A stretch of 53,277 nt of DNA from a virus, in the IMG/VR virus record IMGVR_UViG_3300002053_000026, positions 1 to 53,277 of that record. One strand, written 5' to 3'. Shown piece after piece: positions 16,910-25,294 of this stretch. The notes below the pieces were generated by a model. The model saw only the letters and a list, made by a program, of their open reading frames with translations. It was not told the DNA's origin and ran no database searches. Position 1 is the first letter of the stretch, and each line of letters opens with the position of its first letter. The position numbers and the translations under genes are program-made.

Positions 16910-17372
16910 TCTCTATTTTTCTTATTTTTGCAGGAGTATTTTTTTCGCCAATATCAATAATGGTAGAATTTTTCTTTATATCAAATATCGCCGGTGGCTG
17001 ATCGTTTGCCAATAGCATTCGTTGTTTCTTTAATAACTCAATACGATGATAAGTAAGTCTTATCACTCGCTCATTGGTTTTCTTGGCTATCAATGCTTTT
17101 ATACGATATTCCTTAATAATTTGTATTAAAGCTGTTTGTGTTAAAGCATTGGTTAGATCCAATTGTCTGCTGAGGTTTGATACGCCTTTTACTTCACGTT
17201 TATATTTTGGAGCCCAATAATTTTGATCCGACCAAAATCGTGGACCAATTCTTGGATTAACATTTAAACATATTAATTCAATAATATAATCACGAATAGA
17301 TACATATAGTCCTGGAGTTGTTGGGGACTGATATGGACGTTTCTCACTTTTAGGATAATTTTTTTGTATCAT
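16902..17372 (-). CDS. Unknown basic protein upstream of recA
   Basis: 156 residues, rich in Lys, Arg and Asn. There is an N-terminal Pro-rich stretch (PYQSPTTPGLYVS), then a likely helical centre. No catalytic motif or Cys pair is visible. It overlaps its neighbours on both sides (8 and 23 nt) and is therefore part of the recombination operon. A DNA-binding or single-strand-binding accessory role would fit, but nothing in the sequence proves it. Confidence 0.6.
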   Translation of the reverse strand: MIQKNYPKSEKRPYQSPTTPGLYVSIRDYIIELICLNVNPRIGPRFWSDQNYWAPKYKREVKGVSNLSRQLDLTNALTQTALIQIIKEYRIKALIAKKTNERVIRLTYHRIELLKKQRMLLANDQPPAIFDIKKNSTIIDIGEKNTPAKIRKIENG

Positions 17373-17796
17373 TTAAATTTTCTATTAAAAAGAATCCAGC
17401 CCTTTTTGCTGTTCTTTCTTCTGTAAATGCATGATCAAAACGCGGTTGTTTATACCAACATATATTTACTTTTTGCCCATCATAATATCCAATCCCAGTA
17501 TAATTATACTGAGGACCTTGCCATACCGCGTGCTGTTTTTGTCCCCAAAAATAACCCTTTTGATTTGATGGCATCGTAAAATTAATGTTCGTTGGTCCTT
17601 GCAATCTAATGCCCGTAATAGATATTTGTGGATTTGATTTAATCCACTTCGATAATCTTATCCAAGCATGTTGCTGTTTAGGTCTATCGTCTTGAATAAC
17701 AGTACGACCATCAGATAAAGACGCCAAAAATCGTATCTTAGGAGTTTCATTTGTAATGTTAAATGCCAATGTGTGATCATTTATTGTTTCATTCAT
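17350..17796 (-). CDS. Unknown protein
   Basis: 148 residues from ATG 17796 (MNETINDH); a TTG at 17823 would lengthen it. The second half is aromatic and glycine-rich (GYFWGQKQHAVWQGPQYNYT), suggesting a beta-rich fold. No known motif. The overlaps with both neighbours support translation. Function unknown. Confidence 0.58.
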   Translation of the reverse strand: MNETINDHTLAFNITNETPKIRFLASLSDGRTVIQDDRPKQQHAWIRLSKWIKSNPQISITGIRLQGPTNINFTMPSNQKGYFWGQKQHAVWQGPQYNYTGIGYYDGQKVNICWYKQPRFDHAFTEERTAKRAGFFLIENLNDTKKLS

Positions 17797-18127
17797 CGTT
17801 TGGTCTCTTTGTTTTGGCTCCAAATGGAGAACGATTTAACTGCTCATCTGCTCGCATGGACTCACTAGGGGTCATAGCGTGAACACCCTTTCCAATATCT
17901 AAAGCTTTATTACTATTAGTCGGCTTAATACATATTATTCTATCATTAATAGGGCCGGTTTTCGCATCTTGCACACCCTCTGAAGGAACATTGTTTTCAA
18001 AAGATTCAAATTTCTCTTTGACGGTTTCGAGAAATTTATCTCGTGTTTTAGAATGTAGGCGACCCAAATTAACATTTGATGCTTGAAGAAAGCTTAAAAG
18101 GTCTTTTTTAAATTTACCGAAAGTCAT
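17789..18127 (-). CDS. Unknown protein
   Basis: 112 residues. The first 45 form a charged helix (FKKDLLSFLQASNVNLGRL); the remainder is polar and probably disordered. No motif is recognised. ATG 18127 overlaps the preceding stop by 14 nt, which supports the reading frame. Confidence 0.58.
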   Translation of the reverse strand: MTFGKFKKDLLSFLQASNVNLGRLHSKTRDKFLETVKEKFESFENNVPSEGVQDAKTGPINDRIICIKPTNSNKALDIGKGVHAMTPSESMRADEQLNRSPFGAKTKRPNDE

Positions 18128-18425
18128 TGTACAATCTCCGTTGCGCTAAAAGGTATGAGGCTTTATTCTTATTTCTAAGAAAAGTCGTGTATTGTAAGTA
18201 ACATTCTTGACTACATGTTCGTAGTTTCCAAAATAAACCACCACGTTCTTTGTCCCGCTTATTGATGTTGTTATTAGGATCTAGTGGATTAAATAAATCA
18301 TTTTCATTAGAAGCAAGAACCAAATATCTATTGCCAGACCACCTTGCCAAAACATTAAAATCGGGTTGTGATTCTTGGTCAATTTCGTGTTGTGTCCCAT
18401 TAATGTCTGCGACGATTACTTTCAT
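18114..18425 (-). CDS. Unknown small protein
   Basis: 103 residues from ATG 18425, whose ATGA overlaps the upstream stop. It starts MKVIVADINGT, a short beta-hairpin-like region, then a NENDLFNPLDPNN loop and a basic helical C-terminus with one Cys pair (CSQEC). No family is recognised; the Cys pair could be part of an incomplete zinc site. Confidence 0.57.
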   Translation of the reverse strand: MKVIVADINGTQHEIDQESQPDFNVLARWSGNRYLVLASNENDLFNPLDPNNNINKRDKERGGLFWKLRTCSQECYLQYTTFLRNKNKASYLLAQRRLYNDFR

Positions 18426-18685
18426 TTTTGCCACGCCTTAAACAAAATATCCACTTCTGGTGCATCGGTGTCATTATGTGTAATATCAAAAGCAATATCA
18501 TCGCTTGGAGATCCTGGATAAAATTGGCCAATCACCCTTTCTATTTGCGAAAAACCACCACACCATTGACATTTGACAGCAATTTTTGTTGGTGTATTTC
18601 CAAGTAATAATTTATTATCGATGGATTTTAAATAAAGATGTAATAATTGCCTACCACATTTAAGACATTTTAATGTAGTATTCAT
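18422..18685 (-). CDS. Small zinc-ribbon protein
   Basis: 87 residues from ATG 18685 (TAATG overlap with the upstream stop, GGAG site). CLKCG near the N-terminus and CQWCGG about 30 residues later form a four-Cys zinc ribbon. The C-terminus is acidic and contains DDIAFDIT, a string that recurs in the protein at 46486-46908 (DDIAFDITYD), perhaps a shared short module. It is the second of two adjacent zinc-ribbon genes. Function unknown. Confidence 0.6.
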   Translation of the reverse strand: MNTTLKCLKCGRQLLHLYLKSIDNKLLLGNTPTKIAVKCQWCGGFSQIERVIGQFYPGSPSDDIAFDITHNDTDAPEVDILFKAWQK

Positions 18686-18999
18686 TAATCTATTTCTCCA
18701 GTACGAATATATTTCTGAGTATTCTTTAATATTTTTTTGTTTACCGGACCATCTCTCCAAAATGGTTTATTAACTTTATGTTTGCCAAATTCATTCTTAT
18801 TTTTTAATATATTGTTACATCTATTGCCTCTACATGGCGTTGTGGTACCCTTGATAATTGGAGATAATCCTGCACCAACCAATTTTATTAGTTTTGGTTG
18901 ATTACACCTAGGACAATCAACCAAAGGTTGTGCTGACATTGCATGAAAACTTTCGAATTCATAACCACAAGATTGGCATTCATAATCAAAATGTGGCAA
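18685..18999 (-). CDS. FmdB-like zinc-ribbon protein
   Basis: 104 residues starting MPHFDYECQSCGYEFESF, then CPRCNQPKLIKLVG. This is the FmdB/CxxC_CxxC_SSSS type zinc ribbon found in bacterial putative regulators and many phages. A second Cys pair (CRGNRC) and a basic tail follow. It could bind nucleic acid or a protein partner; no target is visible. It is immediately followed by another Cys-rich gene. Confidence 0.68.
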   Translation of the reverse strand: MPHFDYECQSCGYEFESFHAMSAQPLVDCPRCNQPKLIKLVGAGLSPIIKGTTTPCRGNRCNNILKNKNEFGKHKVNKPFWRDGPVNKKILKNTQKYIRTGEID

Positions 19000-19446
19000 T
19001 TATTTTCTCCCGGAAAAGAATGAATGTCTAGATCGTTTTTTGATGGGTGTATTATTTTCATATTTCTTAGTTCTTTGATCAACTGTATGTAAATTTGAAT
19101 TATTCCTCTGAACACGATCTGATCGAATTATTTCTGTAGACCCATTGGTTTTTAGAAATTGCATCTTTTGTCCACGATAAGGCATTTTAGCATCAATTTT
19201 TTGTATTGAATCTTGGGGGATTTCAACAATATCTTCTAAAGGATCAATTTCATGAGCTAATTTATTTAAATGCTCCACATCTAAATCTTCAACCAAATTA
19301 TCATCAATTCCATCATCATCAACTGTAGAGCCAGTGCTTACAAATTGATCAATAAAACTTTTTGCAACATTGTCCCAATTTGTATCTTTATATTTGTCAC
19401 CATCTGATGTATAACCAAACAGACATTTCCATATTTTTTTAAACAT
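19000..19446 (-). CDS. Unknown charged protein
   Basis: 148 residues with a short hydrophobic/aromatic start (FKKIWKCLFGY), a strongly acidic middle (VDDDGIDDNLVEDLDVEHL) and a basic Arg/Lys/Ser C-terminus. The segregated charge suggests a disordered binding protein. It ends immediately before the FmdB-like gene. No family recognised. Confidence 0.55.
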   Translation of the reverse strand: MFKKIWKCLFGYTSDGDKYKDTNWDNVAKSFIDQFVSTGSTVDDDGIDDNLVEDLDVEHLNKLAHEIDPLEDIVEIPQDSIQKIDAKMPYRGQKMQFLKTNGSTEIIRSDRVQRNNSNLHTVDQRTKKYENNTPIKKRSRHSFFSGRK

Positions 19447-19498
19447 TACCCAATAATCCCAAGAGAGTTATCTATTCACAGCTACTCCGTTATACGTC

Positions 19499-19657
19499 CT
19501 AAGATGATTTTTGTTCCATAAAAGTTCCTTTTTTCCTAGCGAAATTGCAAAGATTTTGGCAATCTTGTCCTGTAAATCTTCCTTCAATTACTTCCTGTTT
19601 TAATTGATCTTTAATAGCTTGTATTGCTCCTGGTGATTGTCCATCGGTTTTCTCCAT
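19499..19657 (-). CDS. Small unknown protein (52 residues)
   Basis: ATG 19657 opens 52 codons that fill the gap before the next gene, beginning MEKTDGQSPGAIQAIKDQLK and containing CQNLC. The amphipathic, helix-friendly composition looks coding. It overlaps the previous gene's 3' end by 47 nt in another frame and has no clear ribosome binding site, so translation would depend on coupling. Confidence 0.45.
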   Translation of the reverse strand: MEKTDGQSPGAIQAIKDQLKQEVIEGRFTGQDCQNLCNFARKKGTFMEQKSS

Positions 19658-19883
19658 GTTTTCGAATTATTGACTCAAGAAAATTACGATTTGTTATATT
19701 AGATGTTTGGTTAAGAGGATCATCATCATTCCATGATCTATTTAATTCTGCTGTTTTTATTTCTACAATGTGAGCACCACAATTATGGTGACAGTCTCCT
19801 TGTAATTTATCTAGAGCTTGTTCGTCTAGGTTTCCAGTATCAACAACGAAGATTGTTACTTTGTGAAGTTTAACGTTATTCAC
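19611..19883 (-). CDS. Small unknown protein
   Basis: 90 residues from a GTG at 19883, with GGAG 8 nt upstream. It has an alternating beta-strand start (KVTIFVVDTGNLDEQALD) and a CHHNC motif that might bind metal. No family recognised. Just upstream lies a short relic of a homing endonuclease start. Confidence 0.52.
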   Translation of the reverse strand: MNNVKLHKVTIFVVDTGNLDEQALDKLQGDCHHNCGAHIVEIKTAELNRSWNDDDPLNQTSNITNRNFLESIIRKHGENRWTITRSNTSY

Positions 19884-19905
19884 TTATATTTCTCCACTAA
19901 TTGTC

Positions 19906-19962
19906 TCACTCATTAGATAATCTGCCGTATTTGTGTCCGGTGATATCAAGAAATTTAGACAT
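19906..19962 (-). pseudogene. Relic of the HNH homing-endonuclease N-terminus
   Basis: An 18-codon frame reading MSKFLDITGHKYGRLS, then ending in TGA. Its first 15 residues match the start of the two endonuclease genes in this window (MSRFIDLTGQKFGRLT and MIDLTGQKFNRLT). Only the first strand of the zinc-ribbon domain remains, in the gap between a nuclease gene and a small gene. A chance resemblance over 15 residues is possible but unlikely. Confidence 0.5.
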
Positions 19963-19977
19963 TCACGATTTCCTAAA

Positions 19978-20931
19978 TCAAAATGGAGTTTCGTTGTCTC
20001 CAACTTCAGTTTTCGCACCGCTACATATTTCTCTAAAATGACATTTTTTACAAGCTCGTTCATTATCGGTATGCTCAAAATAAGATGGATCATTTCTGTT
20101 TTCGTGAGCTTGTGTTAATAATGGATATTCACTCCGGATTATACCAGCTTGCCGTTGCATATGTCGCATAGTAACTTCTAAATGGGGTGTAGCCTGCTCA
20201 CCTAACTCTGTATAAGCGGCCAAATAAACGGGTGTAATTATAATATCATCTGGTTTGGTGGCCCATTTTTTCTTCAATGCATACATAGCGTAAGTGACCA
20301 GTTGATCGATTACGCTATCATTAACCTTGCCAGTTTTCCAATCCAATAAATATACTTTACCTTGATAAATAAAACCGCAGTCAATTTTAACAGTGACTTC
20401 TTCTCCAGTATTTAATTGAAATTTTTGAAAATCTTCAAGAGAAAGCCAAGCATCTGCTTCTAATTGACATAAAATTTGGAATAACGGCATATCATAAAAT
20501 GCTTTGAGTGATCGTAGTACTTTTTGTTTATATTGTTTTATACTATCTGGCTGGATTTCTTCTTGATAGAAATGTTCTGCTAGATTGACATTTTGTTTCG
20601 GATTAACTTGCCACCGTTTATCTATAGACTGTTTCCATCCTTTTCTCAACCTTTGTGTTGCATGTTTCTGTGCTGATTCTAGTGAACACCATTTTCCTGT
20701 CGCGCGACCCTCTAATATAATTTCTTCTATAATATCGTGAACTATACTGCCGACCCACATAGGTAAATTGGTCATATTTTTGAGCATGTATGCACGTTGT
20801 TTTTCTTGTGGTGCGCTAGATAACCATCCTTCCCATGCTTGATAATATGTAAGATAATATTTCCAAGGGCATTCACGTAAAATTTTCATGCGAGATTCGC
20901 TCCACGCATATGATTGTTTAATTTTGCTCAT
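19978..20931 (-). CDS. Cas4/RecB-like PD-(D/E)XK nuclease with Cys cluster (copy 2)
   Basis: 317 residues. WSESRMKILRECPWKYYLTY gives the N-terminal Cys of the cluster. KIDCGFIYQGKVYLLDWKTG holds the catalytic Asp and D-x-K, QLVTYAMYA the motif IV Gln/Tyr helix, and CKKCHFREIC the C-terminal Cys triplet. It would be a 5' or bidirectional end-processing nuclease. It is only distantly related to the copy at 9830-10744, so the two are old paralogues or separate acquisitions. It lies 2 nt from an HTH-phosphoesterase gene. Confidence 0.8.
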   Translation of the reverse strand: MSKIKQSYAWSESRMKILRECPWKYYLTYYQAWEGWLSSAPQEKQRAYMLKNMTNLPMWVGSIVHDIIEEIILEGRATGKWCSLESAQKHATQRLRKGWKQSIDKRWQVNPKQNVNLAEHFYQEEIQPDSIKQYKQKVLRSLKAFYDMPLFQILCQLEADAWLSLEDFQKFQLNTGEEVTVKIDCGFIYQGKVYLLDWKTGKVNDSVIDQLVTYAMYALKKKWATKPDDIIITPVYLAAYTELGEQATPHLEVTMRHMQRQAGIIRSEYPLLTQAHENRNDPSYFEHTDNERACKKCHFREICSGAKTEVGDNETPF

Positions 20932-20933
20932 TA

Positions 20934-22100
20934 TTATTCAACCCAAATCGGTGCTTCTACAGTTTTTCCGTGTTTTGGATGCATTAAGAAAAATGTCTGT
21001 TGTGGTTTTTCAAATGGTGCTTTAATACTAACGGCATACGGGTTATACCCAACAATCGATCCATTTCCTACAAAATTTCTCGCAGACAATCTTTGATGCC
21101 AATGACCAAAAACATCTATATCAGCTCGTCTGGCTTTATTCCACTCCGCAATAGCTTTATTCAATGGAATAGTTATGCCACCAATACCACCAGCATAACG
21201 AACGTAATTGCCATGATGAAACCTCAAATCATATCCATATATATTTAAATAATTAAAATATCCCCTGGACAATTGAAATTCTACTATGTCCGATCTTTCA
21301 TAATGGGACATCAAAAAATTATATATTAACCATTCAAAACTATTTTCGACACTAGTAGCAATTCGTATTTTATCAGTAGTTCTGCCATGATTACCTACAT
21401 TAGTAACCACAATTATTTTCCTAAATTTACCATGCTCTACTAAAAAATTAATGGCAGAAACGCACATCTTATAAACATCTATACTCGCTTCTACTGGTGA
21501 CAGAGCATTTCCTTCCATTAACTCTTCGTGAATATATCCATTAATCAGATCGCCACCAAGCCATAATACTAATGTGTGGATACTTGATCGACTTCTACAC
21601 ATTTCAATTAATTTTAATCCATTACGAAAAATATTATCAAATCTTTTCCTTGCTATTTCAGTATTATATTCATTCAAATTGTCAATAGTCCTCGGATCAA
21701 CCGTCTCTTCATAATGTAAATCAGAACAACATATTATTGCAGTCGATTCAGAGTTTTTGCCATCTTTTATAACTTTAATTTCTTTATGATTAATAAGTTC
21801 CAAGTTTCGACTAAATAAATGCATGGTGTTAAGTCGTTGTTTCTGGATTTCAAATATCCTTAATAATTCATCGTATTTTTTCTGAAGTTCTCTCTTGTCC
21901 CTTACAACAGACTTAAGTTTAGCATCTAAGCCAATTTGTTGGTCTGGAGATAGAGATGGTGTTCCTGGAATATATCCTTTGTCTACAGCTTTATTATATC
22001 TACTACTAAGCGTTCTTCTTGCAATTTTGAGTTGTTTAGCCGCTTCAGTAATAGAACTATATTTTGCGACAACATCAATGGCTTCTTGTAATTTATCCAT
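20934..22100 (-). CDS. HTH-coiled-coil-metallophosphoesterase protein
   Basis: 388 residues. Residues 15-40 (SITEAAKQLKIARRTLSSRY) form a helix-turn-helix; 60-100 are a coiled coil. The calcineurin-like domain has SDLH (126-129), GGDLING (182-188), GNHGR (236-240), HHGN and a late FGHWHQR, the full set of di-metal ligands. It may be a DNA-binding nuclease or phosphatase. The same architecture occurs in other phages near replication genes. Its stop is 2 nt before the nuclease gene and its start abuts the ribonucleotide reductase stop. Confidence 0.78.
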   Translation of the reverse strand: MDKLQEAIDVVAKYSSITEAAKQLKIARRTLSSRYNKAVDKGYIPGTPSLSPDQQIGLDAKLKSVVRDKRELQKKYDELLRIFEIQKQRLNTMHLFSRNLELINHKEIKVIKDGKNSESTAIICCSDLHYEETVDPRTIDNLNEYNTEIARKRFDNIFRNGLKLIEMCRSRSSIHTLVLWLGGDLINGYIHEELMEGNALSPVEASIDVYKMCVSAINFLVEHGKFRKIIVVTNVGNHGRTTDKIRIATSVENSFEWLIYNFLMSHYERSDIVEFQLSRGYFNYLNIYGYDLRFHHGNYVRYAGGIGGITIPLNKAIAEWNKARRADIDVFGHWHQRLSARNFVGNGSIVGYNPYAVSIKAPFEKPQQTFFLMHPKHGKTVEAPIWVE

Positions 22101-24662
22101 TTATGCGCCTTTCTCTGTTATTTCACAGGTTCCATTAGGACAATCATTAACTGATGCCCGTTCTTTGGTTTCTTCTAAGTGATTTTTTGCTTCAGATAAT
22201 GGAAGTGGAACAAGTGGTGATTCACCCCTACTACCGTTTCTGTAAATTGTAATACCTTTAAGTTCTCTAATATAACTTAATATATCTTTAGATAATTGAT
22301 CCACTGAATAATCTTCTCGCAAATTAATAGTCTTAGAAATAGAATTATCTATGTGTTTTTGACAAACTACCTGCATAGCAAGATGTGCTTCGGGAGGAAT
22401 GTCATGCGCGCTTTGAAAATGCTCAATCGATTTACCATCCTTTAAAAACTGTTTTAACAAAGGATGCACAACTACTTCTACCGATTGATCTCTTTTTTCA
22501 TCTTTGTGGATATTATTATGTTCATTAAAACGTCTTTCATATATTGGTTGAAAAAGTGGTTCAATACCAGATGAACAACCTGCCACAATAGATATTGTTC
22601 CAGTTGGAGCCACACAAAGTAAAGCACAATTCCTAATACCATGTTCTTTTATTAAACGATGAAATCTACGAGTTAGACATTTTTTCACAAATCCAGTTTT
22701 TACGTGTTGATCTGTATCTAGATTATGGAACGATCCCTTTTCAATGGCAATTGCAATACTAGCGTGATATGCTTGTTTCTTGATAAAATCCATTACTTTA
22801 TCCACAACGTTTCTTGCTTCTTGACTAGAATATTTTAAGCCAAGTTCTAACAACATATCATGAAGTCCCATTACACCCAAACCAATTCGTCTATTTCTTT
22901 GAGATGTTTCTTGTATTATAGGCAATGGATAATTATTTTGATCTAACACATTGTCAAGAAATCTAACTCCTATAGCAACTGTTTCTTCAAGTAAATCCCA
23001 GTCAATATTTTCATTAACAATGTGAGTATGCAGATTAATTGCTCCCAGATTACAACAATCCGCATGGGACAACCATTGCTCGCCACATGGATTAGTGGAC
23101 AATAAATCACACTTATAACTTATGGTATTCATTTCATTGGCTAGACTGTAATTAAGTAGTCCCGGTTCACCGCTTAACCATGAATTGTATATAATTTTAT
23201 CCCAGATATCTTGGGCAGACATTCGTCCACGTTCTTCACCTTGCCACTTAAACACTACTTCCTTTTTGCTGTCAAGCAATTCTAAAAATTCATTGTCAAT
23301 CAAAACAGATATATTAGCATTCTTTAATTCTTTTTTATCTAATTTTACTTCCATAAATTCTCGAAGATCAGGATGGTCATATCTCAAACAAAAGAGTATG
23401 GCAACTCTTCTACCACCTCCTTCTTTCAATTCATTACCAACGGCATTGATAGCCCGCATTAGACTAACAGCACCAGTAGCTTCCCCTCCGGTACCACGGA
23501 TTGCACTACCTCTTGGACGTATTTTGGAATTGTGTTGGAAAAATCCATCACCGATAAATGTATGTGTAGATGTACTCATAGCGATAAGTTTTTGTTCTCC
23601 AATATACTCTATCGAATGAATTTTAACATGCTTGTTGTTTTTACTATAAATTTTAGCGCCATTCCAAATACTATCACAATTTGGCCATATTTTAATTGTT
23701 TGACAATTAGCAAGAACCTTCATAGAATCCCATTTAGAAGACATAACATATTGGTAACAATTATTTGTGCTATTTTTATATATCTTATAATTAATGTCCA
23801 GGCATTTTAAGATATGGCCAATCTTGTCAAATATTGGTCCCCTATTTTGTCCTATGCTTAATCTTGAATTATATTTTCTACCCCCATCTTTCAGAATTGG
23901 TTGGTCTGAATAAGCACCCTTTAATATTTCACCCAACCATGCACAAGATTCTATGTCATACGAATTAGTTGGCCATGGATCACAGGCGTATGCTAATACA
24001 TGGTTTATGGTAATGTCTTGAGCTTGCACCCAATCAAAACTGTCTTTTTTGTGTTTATAATTTTTCTTGATTTTTCTTGCCAATATGGGGTGAGTAGATG
24101 AGACAATCATTTCTCCTTTTTCTGTTGTGATTTTATATGATGGCAGAATAATTGGGTTAACAGAAAGCACTTCTGCTGGTCGTAAATGACGACCAGAACT
24201 ATTATTTTCTTCATCTACTCCAATAATTTTATCACCAACATTCAATCGCTCAAGTGGTATCCATTTAAAGTTTCGTGTTAATACCTTAGTTTTGGGGCTC
24301 ATACAAAAGTTAATACCAACTCCACCACCAGTACCAGATATGATAGTGAAAGCCCTTAATGTATCTCCCCATCCTTCTCTGGAATCAATATTCTCATCAC
24401 AATAAACAAAACAATTAAGTAACTGTCCTCTTGGGCGACCTGCTCCACGCCATATTCTTCCGCCAGGAGAAAAACGATTAGTTTGTAGTATTTCTAGAAA
24501 ACGTTCAAAATATTCATCACGTTTAACACCAGACTCGGCATCCGCCATTGTTTTAGCCACTCGTTTACATGCCTGTTCAAATGTTTCTTCTGGATGAATA
24601 GCATATCTGTCTTTAAAGATACGTTCGGCAAAACCGATTGGTTTATACGTTGGGAGCCCCAT
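22101..24662 (-). CDS. nrdJ-like: Class II (B12-dependent) ribonucleotide reductase carrying an intein
   Basis: 853 residues, or 594 after removal of the intein at 120-378. RNR landmarks: RFSPGGRIWRGAG, LLNC (C84), GTGGGVGINF interrupted at the intein, RPRGSAIRGTGG, NPCGE (524-528, radical Cys), the Cys pair at 841 and 846 for thioredoxin-type reduction, and PTGTIS. It reduces ribonucleotides to deoxyribonucleotides with adenosylcobalamin, so no small subunit is needed and none is present. It is coupled to the HD gene at its start. Splicing is required for activity because the insertion breaks a conserved active-site loop. Confidence 0.85.
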   Translation of the reverse strand: MGLPTYKPIGFAERIFKDRYAIHPEETFEQACKRVAKTMADAESGVKRDEYFERFLEILQTNRFSPGGRIWRGAGRPRGQLLNCFVYCDENIDSREGWGDTLRAFTIISGTGGGVGINFCMSPKTKVLTRNFKWIPLERLNVGDKIIGVDEENNSSGRHLRPAEVLSVNPIILPSYKITTEKGEMIVSSTHPILARKIKKNYKHKKDSFDWVQAQDITINHVLAYACDPWPTNSYDIESCAWLGEILKGAYSDQPILKDGGRKYNSRLSIGQNRGPIFDKIGHILKCLDINYKIYKNSTNNCYQYVMSSKWDSMKVLANCQTIKIWPNCDSIWNGAKIYSKNNKHVKIHSIEYIGEQKLIAMSTSTHTFIGDGFFQHNSKIRPRGSAIRGTGGEATGAVSLMRAINAVGNELKEGGGRRVAILFCLRYDHPDLREFMEVKLDKKELKNANISVLIDNEFLELLDSKKEVVFKWQGEERGRMSAQDIWDKIIYNSWLSGEPGLLNYSLANEMNTISYKCDLLSTNPCGEQWLSHADCCNLGAINLHTHIVNENIDWDLLEETVAIGVRFLDNVLDQNNYPLPIIQETSQRNRRIGLGVMGLHDMLLELGLKYSSQEARNVVDKVMDFIKKQAYHASIAIAIEKGSFHNLDTDQHVKTGFVKKCLTRRFHRLIKEHGIRNCALLCVAPTGTISIVAGCSSGIEPLFQPIYERRFNEHNNIHKDEKRDQSVEVVVHPLLKQFLKDGKSIEHFQSAHDIPPEAHLAMQVVCQKHIDNSISKTINLREDYSVDQLSKDILSYIRELKGITIYRNGSRGESPLVPLPLSEAKNHLEETKERASVNDCPNGTCEITEKGA
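23529..24305 (-). mobile_element. Intein inside the ribonucleotide reductase gene
   Basis: 259 codons encode an intein between GINF and SKIRPRGS. It starts with Cys (CMSPKTKVLTRNFKWIPLE, block A), has STHPI in block B, and ends FFQHN before a +1 Ser (blocks F and G). The central region holds AWLGEILKGAYSD, like one weak LAGLIDADG motif, followed by about 70 divergent residues. It can probably splice, but any homing endonuclease looks degenerate or half-size. The site is in a conserved RNR loop, a known type of intein target. Confidence 0.82.
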
Positions 24663-25294
24663 TAATTATCTATTCCTTCGATTTGAATATTTCCAGCATT
24701 GTCAAATTGATACCTATCATCGCCTGGCTGTTTTTGTAGATATCCAGAAATAATTAATTTAAATGGAGCCAAAAAACGATCATAATATTGTTCAACCACT
24801 CCATAAGACGCCGAATCTGCTTCTCGTAATATAAACCAATTTTCTATATTATCATGTCCAACATCTGCTATGAATTTTCTTATGGTTTGTTCTTTAAACG
24901 ATCCAACAAGGTCATACATATGCATTGATATTAAACGACAAACTCTATCAATTAAATATTCATTGGCTCCCCACTCAACCAATTTAGTTTTGGCAATTCT
25001 AACAGATTTATTTACATGACCAGGAAACTTTGATATTTTTTGATTGTCTAATGATACAATCTCATACTCATATTTACCTAAATCATGAAAAAGGCCAGAC
25101 AGCAAAGTTATCCTATTCTTTATTCTTAACATATCTAATACAGTCATCGTATGTTCCCATACGGATTTTTTATCTCGTTGTATAACTGTATGACTAGCTT
25201 TTAATTCAGCAAATTCGTTGTTGGTGTCTTTCCAATAATCGCTAGGATTATCAGCAGATAACATACCATTGATAACTATATTAACTTGATTCAT
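24662..25294 (-). CDS. HD-domain phosphohydrolase
   Basis: 210 residues. VWEHTM (H48), FHDLGK (H70, D71) and a later ISMHM give the HD metal-binding pattern, spaced as in HD domains of CCA-adding enzymes and dNTP or nucleotide phosphohydrolases. It may hydrolyse nucleotides or RNA ends. The stop TAA and the RNR start share bases (TAATG), so it is coupled to RNR; a dNTP-pool or tRNA-end role are both plausible. There is no nucleotidyltransferase domain. Confidence 0.68.
   Translation of the reverse strand: MNQVNIVINGMLSADNPSDYWKDTNNEFAELKASHTVIQRDKKSVWEHTMTVLDMLRIKNRITLLSGLFHDLGKYEYEIVSLDNQKISKFPGHVNKSVRIAKTKLVEWGANEYLIDRVCRLISMHMYDLVGSFKEQTIRKFIADVGHDNIENWFILREADSASYGVVEQYYDRFLAPFKLIISGYLQKQPGDDRYQFDNAGNIQIEGIDN

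Noticed and set aside
19884-20093. Minus-strand frame of 69 codons
   Set aside because: It overlaps the end of the nuclease gene by more than 100 nt in another frame, lacks a ribosome binding site and contains the endonuclease relic in a different frame. Probably a shadow.
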